From the NCBI GenBank assembly GCA_030042915.1, contig JASHYS010000092.1:1-7007 (forward strand): a DNA stretch of 7,007 nt. The letters run 5' to 3'. Source of the DNA: Acidobacteriaceae bacterium (GTDB lineage: Bacteria; Acidobacteriota; Terriglobia; Terriglobales; Acidobacteriaceae). A program made the translations under genes and the position numbers. The stretch's first letter is position 1. Every line of letters starts with the position of its first letter. The notes under the pieces are model-generated. The model had not been told where the DNA came from. It did not search any database and was given only the letters and a program-made list of their open reading frames with translations. Of the stretch, positions 1 to 5,911 are shown piece after piece.

Positions 1-224
1 ATGTTCGACAAGTTGACAAGCGAAAGCTCACCCATGCGCTTCTTCAGCTGGCCCAGCCGCGCATTCACAAACTCCTGCCGCTGCTTGGCCATGTGATACT
101 CGGCATTCTCCGACAGATCTCCCAGGGCCCTTGCCTTCTTGATCTCAGCGGGAAGCTCGTGGGCAAGCTCATATTCAAGCTGCTTGATCTCATCCAGAAG
201 CTTTTTTTTGATGTGCTCGGGCAT
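1..224 (-). CDS. greA: Transcription elongation factor GreA/GreB family, N-terminal part (cut by window edge)
   Basis: Reading right to left from the ATG at 224-222, 74 codons stay open to the window edge. The protein matches the N-terminal coiled-coil of GreA/GreB factors. It has the signature GDLSENAEYH at residues 35-44, with the conserved acidic pair D36 and E39 at the coiled-coil tip. In this family these residues reach into the RNA polymerase secondary channel and promote cleavage of backtracked transcripts. The N-terminus is a few residues shorter than in E. coli GreA. No in-frame start codon lies just upstream of this ATG, and only a weak GGA precedes it by about 6 nt. Codons 6-8 (KKK) fall in a run of eight A. 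The C-terminal FKBP-like domain is outside the window, so greA is favoured over greB from general resemblance only. It lies downstream of ruvX on the same strand, with a 172-bp gap holding its own likely promoter. Confidence 0.88.
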   Translation of the reverse strand, partial: MPEHIKKKLLDEIKQLEYELAHELPAEIKKARALGDLSENAEYHMAKQRQEFVNARLGQLKKRMGELSLVNLSN

Positions 225-287
225 CCGTGATCCGGTAGCGGGAAGCGGACTGCTCCTGCCGCAAAAGGTAAACGCGCTTGACCCCTC

Positions 288-293
288 ATTATA
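288..293 (-). promoter_or_regulatory. Putative -10 box for the greA-type gene
   Basis: The minus strand carries a perfect TATAAT here, 64 nt upstream of the greA-type start codon, predicting a leader of roughly 55-60 nt. The -35 position at 16-18 bp spacing shows only poor matches, so this is a -10 call. The rest of the 225-396 gap holds nothing else I can support, apart from a short AGCC-TCT-GGCT inverted repeat near 315, which lacks a T tract. Confidence 0.5.
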
Positions 294-396
294 AGGCAGC
301 GTCCCAGCTTCTAGCCTCTGGCTTCGGGCTCCTGACTTCAGTGTCCCCGCCCGCGGCAGCAGTTCAGCCTGGAAGCTTTAGGAGAAAGCGCGGACA

Positions 397-951
397 TCAG
401 GTCTGGCCTTCTTGTTCCCTTGGTCCCTGCCGGGGTCCCCGGCGCGCGACTTGTGCGCGCTGGCGTGGCTTGGTCCCTGCCGGGGTCCCCGGCGCGCGAT
501 TTGTGCGCGCTGGCGTGGCTTGGTCCCTGCCTTCCAGAAACGACTGCAAAACCAGCGCCGCAGCCACCTGGTCCACCACTTTGCGGTGCGTTTGCCGCGC
601 CCGGCCGGCTTCGTACAGAATCCGGTGCGCCTCGCGCGTGGTCAGCCGCTCGTCCTGCAGGTGAATCGGCAATCCGGTCAGCTCGCCTAACTCCGCCGCG
701 AAGGCTTGCGTCTTGGCGGCCTGCTTTCCCGCTTCGCCGGATAAGTGCAAAGGGTGGCCCACCACAATTCCCGCCACGCCGAACCCGCGGCAAAGCCGCG
801 CCAGCGAGCGCAGATCCTCCCTTCGCGAGCGCTTCCGTTCCAGCGTCATCACCGGCTGTGCTGTGAGCCCCAGCTCGTCCGACACGGCCACGCCGATGCG
901 GCGATTGCCCACATCCAGCCCGAGATAGCGCGTTCGCGTCCCGCTTTGCAC
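397..951 (-). CDS. ruvX: RuvX/YqgF family Holliday junction resolvase-like nuclease with repeat-derived C-terminal tail
   Basis: The protein is 184 aa from a GTG start. Members of the RuvX/YqgF family have an RNase H-like fold and are implicated in Holliday junction resolution and/or 16S rRNA 5' end processing. Family landmarks are present: GLDVG with D13, the VVGHPLHLSG segment (residues 63-72; many homologues have GLPLNMDG), DERLTT with E101, and VDQVAAALVLQSFL with D127, giving the three expected acidic active-site residues. The GTG at 951 is chosen because a strong GGGAGGA ribosome site (960-966) sits 8 nt before it; the longer ATG at 1026 has no such site and adds non-family sequence. 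The family core ends near E140, matching the usual length of about 140 aa. The remaining ~42 Arg/Pro/Gly/Thr-rich residues come from the tandem repeat at 419-530 and are probably not part of the ancestral protein. It diverges from mltG across 141 bp. Confidence 0.9.
   Translation of the reverse strand: MQSGTRTRYLGLDVGNRRIGVAVSDELGLTAQPVMTLERKRSRREDLRSLARLCRGFGVAGIVVGHPLHLSGEAGKQAAKTQAFAAELGELTGLPIHLQDERLTTREAHRILYEAGRARQTHRKVVDQVAAALVLQSFLEGRDQATPARTNRAPGTPAGTKPRQRAQVARRGPRQGPREQEGQT
419..530. repeat. 50-bp tandem repeat, about 2.2 copies, in the 3' end of ruvX
   Basis: Unit 421-470 is repeated at 471-520 with a single difference (c450 versus t500), and the first 10 bases recur at 521-530; the two bases before the array also match the unit end. 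Each full unit holds a perfect 15-base palindrome, gccggggtccccggc (429-443 and 479-493), followed by a second potential hairpin with gcgcgc arms around a 7-nt loop (442-460 and 492-510). Because 50 is not a multiple of 3, successive copies are read in different frames in ruvX. No family-conserved ruvX sequence lies within it. Confidence 0.95.
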
Positions 952-959
952 TATGCTAT

Positions 960-966
960 TCCTCCC
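960..966 (-). promoter_or_regulatory. Ribosome binding site that fixes the ruvX GTG start
   Basis: The minus strand reads GGGAGGA here, a near-perfect Shine-Dalgarno sequence 8 nt upstream of the GTG at 951-949. It is the reason for preferring the short GTG-initiated protein over the 209-aa ATG version. Confidence 0.8.
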
Positions 967-1017
967 ATTTAGGTTACGGCTCCTCCCGCCTTCCGCGCCC
1001 GGCTGCTTTCTGCCCGG

Positions 1018-1023
1018 TACAAT
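1018..1023 (+). promoter_or_regulatory. Putative -10 box for the mltG operon
   Basis: TACAAT (5 of 6 matches to TATAAT) lies 69 nt upstream of the mltG start in the 141-bp divergent gap with ruvX. No convincing -35 box stands at standard spacing, so this is tentative. It is the best plus-strand candidate I see in this gap. Confidence 0.35.
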
Positions 1024-1092
1024 CAATAGAAAGGGAATCCTAACCCGGGTTCTCCAAGTCTTTATTTTCGTTGAAGGGTCTGGAAAAGCAGT

Positions 1093-2133
1093 ATGGCGAG
1101 GCCCAGCCGGAAAATCCGCAGGAAAAAGGGTCTTGGCGCAGGCGTTTTGCTGGTGCTGCTCTTCATCTTGGCGGCCCTTGCCGGGGGCGCTGTGGCTTGG
1201 ACGGTGTACTCGCCATTCGGGCCCTCAACCGAGACTTTTGTCACGGTCGCACCCGGCTGGTCAACCGTGCGAATCGGGCGTCAATTGGAATCGGCCGGCG
1301 TCGTGCGCACCCGCTATGCCTTCGATGTGCTGCGCTGGTTTGAGCATGGAACGCTTCAAGCGGGCGTTTATCGCTTCGACCATCCGGCGCCGGCCACCGA
1401 AGTATACGAGCGAATTGCAAGTGGCGACGTAGTCACCGTGACGATTACCGTGCCCGAAGGCGCAAATATCTTCGATATCGCCGCGCGAGTCGAGCGGGCG
1501 GGCTTGGGCACGCACCAGGAATTCCTGGCTACCGCAGCCAGCCAGTCCAGCCTGGTTGCCGATATCGACCCCCAGGCAACCAGCCTGGAGGGCTACCTTT
1601 TCCCCGATACTTATCGGTTCTCGCCCAAAGCCACCACAGCACAGGTCGCCGATGCCATGGTGCAGCGCTTCCGCACCGTAGCCGCGCAATTAGGACTGAA
1701 GGGCAACATTCACGACACTGTCACCATCGCGTCGCTGGTGGAGCGTGAGACGGCAGTCGATGCGGATCGTCCCCTCGTGGCCAGCGTTTATGAGAATCGG
1801 CTGGCCAAGAAAATGCCGCTTAAAGCCGATCCGACGGTCATTTACGGGCTCGAGCTCGAAGGGAAATGGCGCGGTGTGATCCATCAGAGCGACCTGACTG
1901 CTGATACGGCCTACAATACCTATTTGCATGCGGGATTGCCGCCCGGTCCGGTGGCTAACCCTGGCATCCCCTCGCTGCGCGCGGCCATGGATCCTCCGAA
2001 AACGAGCTACCTCTATTTTGTCGCTGCGGGAACCGACGCCCAGGGCCACTCGCTGTTTGCGAGCACTCTCGACGAGCACAACCGCAATGTCGCCGGCTAC
2101 CGGGCTGCGCAAAAGAAGGCGGGTGGGCGATGA
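1093..2133 (+). CDS. mltG: Endolytic murein transglycosylase MltG (YceG-like)
   Basis: The protein is 346 aa, the normal size for MltG, the inner-membrane lytic transglycosylase that cuts nascent peptidoglycan strands and is proposed to terminate glycan synthesis. A short basic cytoplasmic N-terminus (residues 1-13, rich in R and K) precedes one membrane segment at about 15-37. A LysM-like region (about 45-120) follows, then the catalytic YceG domain. Diagnostic motifs are LEGYLFPDTY (165-174), IASLVERET (212-220) with the catalytic Glu among E217/E219, NRL near 235-237, ADPTVIYGL (245-253), GLPPGPVANPG (281-291) and LYFVAAG...H.LF...EHN near the C-terminus. A modest GGA (1082-1084) lies 8 nt before the ATG. 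The gene overlaps the downstream lipoprotein gene by 4 bp (ATGA), implying translational coupling. No truncation or frameshift is seen. Confidence 0.96.
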   Translation: MARPSRKIRRKKGLGAGVLLVLLFILAALAGGAVAWTVYSPFGPSTETFVTVAPGWSTVRIGRQLESAGVVRTRYAFDVLRWFEHGTLQAGVYRFDHPAPATEVYERIASGDVVTVTITVPEGANIFDIAARVERAGLGTHQEFLATAASQSSLVADIDPQATSLEGYLFPDTYRFSPKATTAQVADAMVQRFRTVAAQLGLKGNIHDTVTIASLVERETAVDADRPLVASVYENRLAKKMPLKADPTVIYGLELEGKWRGVIHQSDLTADTAYNTYLHAGLPPGPVANPGIPSLRAAMDPPKTSYLYFVAAGTDAQGHSLFASTLDEHNRNVAGYRAAQKKAGGR

Positions 2134-3014
2134 GAACTTTCCATCGAACTGCGTGCGCAGCGGCCTCTTTCCTTCCCCTGTTCCTTGCGGGTTGTTCGCT
2201 ATTCCCCACCACGCGCCATCTCCCTGTGCCCAAGGCGCCGGCCGAAGTTGAAACCGTCACGCCCGAAGCGCTGGTGAAGCAGGTGAACGATCGTTGGGAC
2301 GCCTTGAACAACCTCACTGCCAAGGTCGAAATTCAGGCAACCGAGCTCAAGACTGCCGAGGGTCTGGCCAGGGATTATCCATCGTGCACCGGGTTCATCG
2401 TGATGCGCAAGCCAAACATGCTGCGCGTCCTGGGTACCTACTTCGGCGTCAAGATCTTCGACATGGCCAGCGATGGCAGCAACTTCAAATTGGCGATTCC
2501 GTCAAAGAACCTGGTCATTGAAGGCTTCAACACGGTCCAGCAAAAGTCGGCGAACCAGTGGGAAAATCTACGTCCGGGTTTCTTCCTCGATGCCATTGAC
2601 GTGCGCGGCCTCGATCCCGACAACGAATACATGGTGTCAGGCGAGACGGAGACCGTCGAGGATGCGGCAAAGAAACATCTGTACATTGAGCCGGAATATA
2701 AGCTGAGCGTCATGCGTCGCAAAACGCAAGTTGAGAATCTGCCTGTCCGCGTGATCACGTTTCATCGCGACGACATGCAGCCCTATGAGCAGGACGTCTA
2801 CGACAGCAGTGGCAATCTCGAGACGCAGGTTTCTTATAGCAATTACACCGCTTTTGAAGCCGGCAAGTACCCGTCGCGGGTAATCATCAAGCGGCCGCAG
2901 GAAGGGATTCAACTTGTGCTCACCGTGGAAAGAGTGCAAGAGAACGTCAATCTTCCTGACAGCGAGTTCGAGGTGTCCATCCCTGATGGCGCCAAGGTTG
3001 AGCAATTGAAGTAG
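2130..3014 (+). CDS. Predicted lipoprotein, possibly with a LolA/LolB-like fold
   Basis: The protein is 294 aa, with an N-terminal lipoprotein signal: a basic start, a hydrophobic stretch and the lipobox LAGC at residues 19-22, so C22 should be lipidated. Ser follows Cys, with no Asp at +2, consistent with outer-membrane sorting by the E. coli rule. After a Pro-rich linker (about 25-45) the mature part starts with a helical segment, then alternates beta-like strands such as GFIVMRKPNMLRVLG and FKLAIPSKNLVIEGF. This layout recalls the half-barrel fold of the LolA/LolB/RseB superfamily and DUF4292-type lipoproteins, but I infer it from pattern only. The start codon lies inside the mltG stop (4-bp overlap), so it is very likely co-translated with mltG and should act in the envelope. 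Its specific substrate is unknown. It ends 9 nt from the convergent ankyrin gene, with no visible terminator. Confidence 0.85.
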   Translation: MRTFHRTACAAASFLPLFLAGCSLFPTTRHLPVPKAPAEVETVTPEALVKQVNDRWDALNNLTAKVEIQATELKTAEGLARDYPSCTGFIVMRKPNMLRVLGTYFGVKIFDMASDGSNFKLAIPSKNLVIEGFNTVQQKSANQWENLRPGFFLDAIDVRGLDPDNEYMVSGETETVEDAAKKHLYIEPEYKLSVMRRKTQVENLPVRVITFHRDDMQPYEQDVYDSSGNLETQVSYSNYTAFEAGKYPSRVIIKRPQEGIQLVLTVERVQENVNLPDSEFEVSIPDGAKVEQLK

Positions 3015-3023
3015 CCGGCACGC

Positions 3024-3992
3024 TCACTTCGCTCCGTGCTCCTCAAGCAGCTTCGCCACGTCGGGGTGTCCTTCCACCTGGGCCCAATGCAGCGCTGTAT
3101 TGCCGTCTTTGCCTGTAGCCTGGATTTTGGCTCCTCGCTCCAGCAGCAAAGTAGCTGCTTCCAGGCGGCCCATGTCGGCAGCCCAGATCAGCGGCGTCCA
3201 GCCCTGCTTGTCCCTCGTCTCAATGTCTGCGCCCTTGCCGAGGAGCACTTGCATGGCTGCAATCTTGTCCCGGCCCGCAGCCTCAGCCAGCGCAGTTGCT
3301 CCTTCGTTGGGATAACCGTTTGCCTTGGCTTCAATGTTGGCGCCGGCATCCAGCAGCTCCTGCACCACATCGGCGTTGCCCTCATAGGCTGCGTTGATGA
3401 GGGCGGTTGCACCGTCGCGGTCCTTGGCTTCGATGTTCGCGCCTTTGCTTAGGAGGAACTTCACCACGTCGGCTTTTCCGGCTTCTGCGGCGCTGATGAG
3501 CGCGGTGCTTCCGTCATCGTCGCGTGCCTCAACGCTCACGCCTTTCTCCAGCAGCAATTCAACCGCGTCGAGATTGTCCTGGCGTGCAGCTTCGGCCAGC
3601 GCCGGCCAGTCCCTCTTGTCCCCTTCGCTGATTTTGGCGCCCTTGGCCAGCAGCAGAATCAGTACATCGTTGTGACCCATGTAGCCCGCTTCATGCAGAG
3701 CGGTCTGGCCCTTGTTTCCCTTGGCTTCGATATTCGCGCCCTTTGCGAGCAGCAGCGTGACCACGTCGGTGCGGCCTTGGTAGGCCGCCCAGATCAGCGG
3801 TGTCCAACCCAGATTGTCACGAGCTTCGATGTTCGCGCCCTGCCCCAGCAGCCCTGCCACGGCCGTCGCGTCGCCGTTCGTCGCCGCCGCGATCAGCTGA
3901 TCATTCAGGCTGGGCGCTGCCTGCCCTTGACCATGGCCGCCCAGCGAAATTCCCGCGATCGAAAGAGCCATGGCCAGAAAAACCTTCTTCAT
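3024..3992 (-). CDS. Secreted ankyrin-repeat protein
   Basis: The protein is 322 aa. Residues 1-26 form a typical signal peptide (MKK, then a hydrophobic core, with a small-residue site near GQAAP), so the product should be exported, most likely to the periplasm. The rest is almost entirely ankyrin repeats of about 33 aa: roughly nine units from residue 30 to 322, with repeated cores such as GWTPLIWAA, GQTALHEAG, GSTALISAA, GATALINAA and GNTALHWAQ, each followed by a VVxLLLxKGANIEAK-type helix and turn. One unit (about 225-232) carries a short insertion, KANGYPNEG. Ankyrin arrays bind proteins, and no catalytic domain is attached, so this is probably an adaptor or inhibitor with an unknown partner. 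The ATG at 3992 is chosen over an upstream in-frame ATG at 4037 because GAGGAA (3998-4003) sits 5 nt before it and it places the signal peptide at the N-terminus. Confidence 0.9.
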   Translation of the reverse strand: MKKVFLAMALSIAGISLGGHGQGQAAPSLNDQLIAAATNGDATAVAGLLGQGANIEARDNLGWTPLIWAAYQGRTDVVTLLLAKGANIEAKGNKGQTALHEAGYMGHNDVLILLLAKGAKISEGDKRDWPALAEAARQDNLDAVELLLEKGVSVEARDDDGSTALISAAEAGKADVVKFLLSKGANIEAKDRDGATALINAAYEGNADVVQELLDAGANIEAKANGYPNEGATALAEAAGRDKIAAMQVLLGKGADIETRDKQGWTPLIWAADMGRLEAATLLLERGAKIQATGKDGNTALHWAQVEGHPDVAKLLEEHGAK

Positions 3993-3997
3993 TCCGG

Positions 3998-4003
3998 TTC
4001 CTC
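3998..4003 (-). promoter_or_regulatory. Ribosome binding site that fixes the ankyrin gene start
   Basis: GAGGAA on the minus strand, 5 nt before the ATG at 3992-3990. It supports the 322-aa form with an N-terminal signal peptide rather than the 337-aa form. Confidence 0.65.
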
Positions 4004-4041
4004 GCCGTCGCAGCGTGAGTCGATGTCGTGAAATCAAGAGA

Positions 4042-4047
4042 ATTCTA
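4042..4047 (-). promoter_or_regulatory. Putative -10 box for the ankyrin gene
   Basis: TAGAAT on the minus strand (5 of 6 matches to TATAAT), 49 nt upstream of the chosen start in the 167-bp divergent gap. No good -35 box is visible at 16-18 bp, so support is moderate at best. Confidence 0.35.
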
Positions 4048-4101
4048 CTCCCGATTCCGAACGATTTGCCACGACGAGGTATGACGCGAGGCTCACCGAT
4101 G

Positions 4102-4130
4102 CCCGGCTTCGTATCCTTGAATCAGCCGGG
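4102..4130. repeat. Inverted repeat upstream of the methyltransferase-family gene
   Basis: Perfect 7-bp arms, CCCGGCT (4102-4108) and AGCCGGG (4124-4130), flank a 15-nt spacer. The element ends 29 nt before the ATG at 4160. It could be an operator or a leader hairpin. There is no T tract, so it is not a terminator on either strand. Confidence 0.5.
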
Positions 4131-4159
4131 TCGTACTCTCCGGCCACGGAGAAAAGCGC

Positions 4160-4897
4160 ATGCGAGCCAGCGCGATCGAGTTTCGTCTGCGGATGTGGAT
4201 TCAGATCGTCATCGTGTTTCTGGGTTTCTGGGCGCCGTGGATCGAGCCGCTCGGCCTGAGCCGAACTTCAACACTTGAATGGCTGGCGCTCGAAATCAGC
4301 CGCCTGGGCATCGCCAGCTTTACCGTGGCCACGCCGGTGGTGATTGTGGCGGGCATCCTGGCCGCTGCGCTAGGCGCGATCCTGCGCGTGTGGGGCGTTG
4401 CCTACCTTGGATACGGCATCGTACACGACGGGGAGATGCAGGGCGGCGGAGTGATGGCCGCGGGGCCTTACCGCTACGTGCGCAACCCGCTCTATCTCGG
4501 CGGGTGGTGCATGATGGCTGCGATTTCGTTACTTATGCCGCCCAGCGGCGCGCTGTTCGTGATGGTGCTGGTGACCATCTTTTATCTGCGCCTGATTCTG
4601 GGCGAAGAAGCATTTCTTTCGGCTCAGCTCGGCGAGCCTTACCGGGAGTATCTCCGCGCCGTGCCGCGCCTCGTGCCGCGGTTGCGCACCCATCTGCCGC
4701 CCGCCGCGGCAAAGCCGCGTTGGCTCGTTGCCTTGGGCACCGAGCTGAATGCAATTGGGATATTTTTCACGCTGGCGGTCTTGTCGTGGAGATACAACAA
4801 CCTGCTCATGATCAAAGCCGTGCTGATCACTTTCGGGATTTCGCTCATCGTGCGCGCGTGCATGCCACGCAATCAAATCAAGGCAAACGCGCTGTGA
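4160..4897 (+). CDS. Isoprenylcysteine carboxyl methyltransferase / phospholipid methyltransferase family integral membrane protein
   Basis: The protein is 245 aa and very hydrophobic. Membrane segments are visible at about 12-32, 52-75, 112-145 (a hairpin) and, after the catalytic region, about 195-211 and 217-234. The central block shows the ICMT/PEMT signature: G-x-V-x-x-GPYRYVRNPLYLG (about 97-114), then EEAFLSAQLGEPYREYLRAVPR (149-170, split by position: E149/E150 and Y161-R162-E163-Y164). In the family these segments form the S-adenosylmethionine pocket of small membrane methyltransferases. The substrate cannot be read from sequence; lipids or other hydrophobic molecules are possible. 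Two extra C-terminal membrane segments follow the usual end of the core. GGAG (4148-4151) stands 8 nt before the ATG, supporting this start. The gene diverges from the ankyrin gene and converges on DUF4260 with a 33-bp gap lacking a terminator. Confidence 0.88.
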   Translation: MRASAIEFRLRMWIQIVIVFLGFWAPWIEPLGLSRTSTLEWLALEISRLGIASFTVATPVVIVAGILAAALGAILRVWGVAYLGYGIVHDGEMQGGGVMAAGPYRYVRNPLYLGGWCMMAAISLLMPPSGALFVMVLVTIFYLRLILGEEAFLSAQLGEPYREYLRAVPRLVPRLRTHLPPAAAKPRWLVALGTELNAIGIFFTLAVLSWRYNNLLMIKAVLITFGISLIVRACMPRNQIKANAL

Positions 4898-4930
4898 TCA
4901 AATCAATCCGCTGAAAATACTTTAGGCCTT

Positions 4931-5344
4931 TCACTTGCCGGTGCGCCCGAGGTGCGTGAATCCGAATCCTTCGGCATACTTCAGCCCGAAGCCCAGCAGG
5001 CGGTCGATTCCGATGTGGTTGATCCAGATGAGCGCAATGGCCAGCGCAAAATGCGCCTGCAACAGCAGCCCGGCAAGCGCCAGCACGCCCGGAGTGACAT
5101 AGGTGTGAAAGGCGTTATAGATACGCGCACCCCAGCACGGCCGGCCCGTCGCATAACCCAGCATCGAGAGGTCAGGCGCAAGCCATAAGATCGCAAAGAG
5201 CCACCAGCTCGCACCAACGCGCGCATACAGCACAGCCGAGACGGCCGCGACTGCCAGTCCCTCCAGGCGCAAAAGGAAACGAACCGATGAGTTGCGTGCC
5301 GGTGAAAGCGCAAATTGTTCAGGAACTGCAGCAGCGGTTGTCAT
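4931..5344 (-). CDS. DUF4260 family membrane protein
   Basis: The protein is 137 aa from the ATG at 5344; a GTG one codon earlier (5347) is an equally possible start, and no clear ribosome site decides. Recognisable family segments are LLRLEG (24-29), SWWLF (46-50), APDLSMLGY (56-64), YNAFHTYV (76-83), WINHIGIDRLLGFGLKY (107-123) and GFGFTHLGR (126-134). Three to four membrane segments are visible (about 28-42, 46-64, 84-97, 98-112). DUF4260 proteins are small membrane proteins of unknown function. The conserved Asp, His, Asn and Arg residues near the membrane suggest a specific role, but none can be assigned. The gene appears complete. It is separated from the upstream HU gene by a strong terminator, so it should have its own promoter within 5345-5410, where I see only weak -10 candidates. 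Confidence 0.87.
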   Translation of the reverse strand: MTTAAAVPEQFALSPARNSSVRFLLRLEGLAVAAVSAVLYARVGASWWLFAILWLAPDLSMLGYATGRPCWGARIYNAFHTYVTPGVLALAGLLLQAHFALAIALIWINHIGIDRLLGFGLKYAEGFGFTHLGRTGK

Positions 5345-5410
5345 CACTTATGCGATGAGCCGCCGGCGTCACCGGTTGCAGAAATACGATTCTCGCCTGC
5401 CAGCCAAAAG

Positions 5411-5446
5411 AAAAAAGGGAAAAGCTTCGCAGCCTTTCCCTTTTTT
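5411..5446 (-). terminator. Strong intrinsic terminator downstream of the HU gene (near-symmetric, may work both ways)
   Basis: Arms 5411-5426 and 5431-5446 pair over 16 bp. The only non-Watson-Crick position is a G-U wobble in the minus-strand RNA. The minus-strand loop is GCGA, a GNRA tetraloop. The stem contains a GGG/CCC block flanked by A6 and T6, so on the minus strand it ends in a U tract continuing into UUUUUUCUUUU. It starts about 20 nt after the HU stop codon and precedes DUF4260. The A6/T6 symmetry gives a U tract on the plus strand as well, though no plus-strand gene is seen ending here. Confidence 0.9.
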
Positions 5447-5465
5447 CCCGAGCAGTTCTGGGGAA

Positions 5466-5762
5466 CTACTTCTTGGGGGGGGCAATCATGTCCTTGGCAG
5501 CTTTGGCCACGCGGAACTTGACCACGGTCTTCGCCTTGATCTTGATGGCTTCGCCGGTCTGCGGATTCCGGCCCATGCGGGCTTTACGTTCCGCCTTCAC
5601 CAGGCGGCCAATGCCAGGAAGTACAAAGACGCCGTTTTTCTTCGTTTCCTTAATCGCGGTTTCCGCCAGCTGGTCCAGGAAGGCCGCGGCTTGCTTGTTG
5701 GTGAGTTCGAGCTTCTCGGCCATGTGCCGTGTCAGGGCCGTCTTCGTCATACCAGTTGCCAT
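5466..5762 (-). CDS. HU/IHF-family DNA-binding protein
   Basis: The protein is 98 aa, typical for HU, a dimeric nucleoid protein that binds and bends DNA with little sequence preference. It has the N-terminal helical dimerisation part (MTKTALTRHMAEKLEL, about 5-20), the AFLDQLAETAI helix (27-37), the FVLPGIGRLVKAERKAR strand region (about 46-62), and the DNA-binding arm with GRNPQTGEAI (64-73), where P67 is the intercalating proline. The C-terminal helix ends in KAAKDMIAPPKK. An ATG at 5762 is chosen because AAGGAGA (5770-5776) lies 7 nt before it; a start at 5801 has no such site and adds unrelated residues, and an ATG four codons later (5750) is possible. The C-terminal PP codons lie in a run of eight C on the coding strand. 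The gene ends in its own strong terminator, suggesting a monocistronic, well-expressed unit. HU versus IHF subunit cannot be decided here; the plain hup-type is more likely. Confidence 0.95.
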   Translation of the reverse strand: MATGMTKTALTRHMAEKLELTNKQAAAFLDQLAETAIKETKKNGVFVLPGIGRLVKAERKARMGRNPQTGEAIKIKAKTVVKFRVAKAAKDMIAPPKK

Positions 5763-5769
5763 CGATTGT

Positions 5770-5776
5770 TCTCCTT
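5770..5776 (-). promoter_or_regulatory. Ribosome binding site of the HU gene
   Basis: AAGGAGA on the minus strand, 7 nt before the ATG at 5762. It fixes the 98-aa start. Confidence 0.85.
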
Positions 5777-5779
5777 CTG

Positions 5780-5799
5780 GGCAAGCCCTCCGGGCTGCC
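5780..5799 (-). other. Hairpin in the HU mRNA leader, just upstream of its ribosome site
   Basis: On the minus strand, arms GGCA-GCCC and GGGC-T-TGCC close a 3-nt GGA loop, giving 8 pairs with one bulged base. The 3' arm ends 3 nt before AAGGAGA, so folding could affect access to the ribosome site. No T tract follows it. A regulatory role is inferred. Confidence 0.45.
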
Positions 5800-5911
5800 A
5801 ATGGGGTCGGGGCTTCCGCCGCAAAATGCTTACCGCATGGCGAGGGTTGCCGTCCCGACTGGTATCAAGAAAACCCTGTATTCATGCGGCTACGAAGAAC
5901 CCTGCCGATGG

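Noticed and set aside
65..289. Minus-strand open frame of 74 codons at the left edge
   Set aside because: It is an out-of-frame shadow of the greA-type gene, whose own frame shows the GDLSENAEYH signature.
419..530. Possible CRISPR array from the 50-bp direct repeats
   Set aside because: Copies are head-to-tail with no spacers between them, and only about 2.2 copies exist; no cas genes are nearby.
278..866. Several plus- and minus-strand open frames of 92-151 codons across the ruvX end and repeat
   Set aside because: High GC keeps all frames open here; only the ruvX frame carries conserved motifs.
952..1026. Longer ruvX start at ATG 1026
   Set aside because: It adds 25 residues outside the family alignment, and the strong ribosome site at 960-966 points to the GTG at 951.
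3015..3023. Terminator between the convergent lipoprotein and ankyrin genes
   Set aside because: Only 9 nt separate the stops, and the nearby GCACG/CGTGC arms have a 12-nt loop and no T tract.
4279..4914. Plus-strand open frame of 211 codons inside the methyltransferase gene
   Set aside because: It is an Arg-rich shadow in the +2 frame; the frame at 4160-4897 has the membrane segments and the GPYRYVRNP motif.
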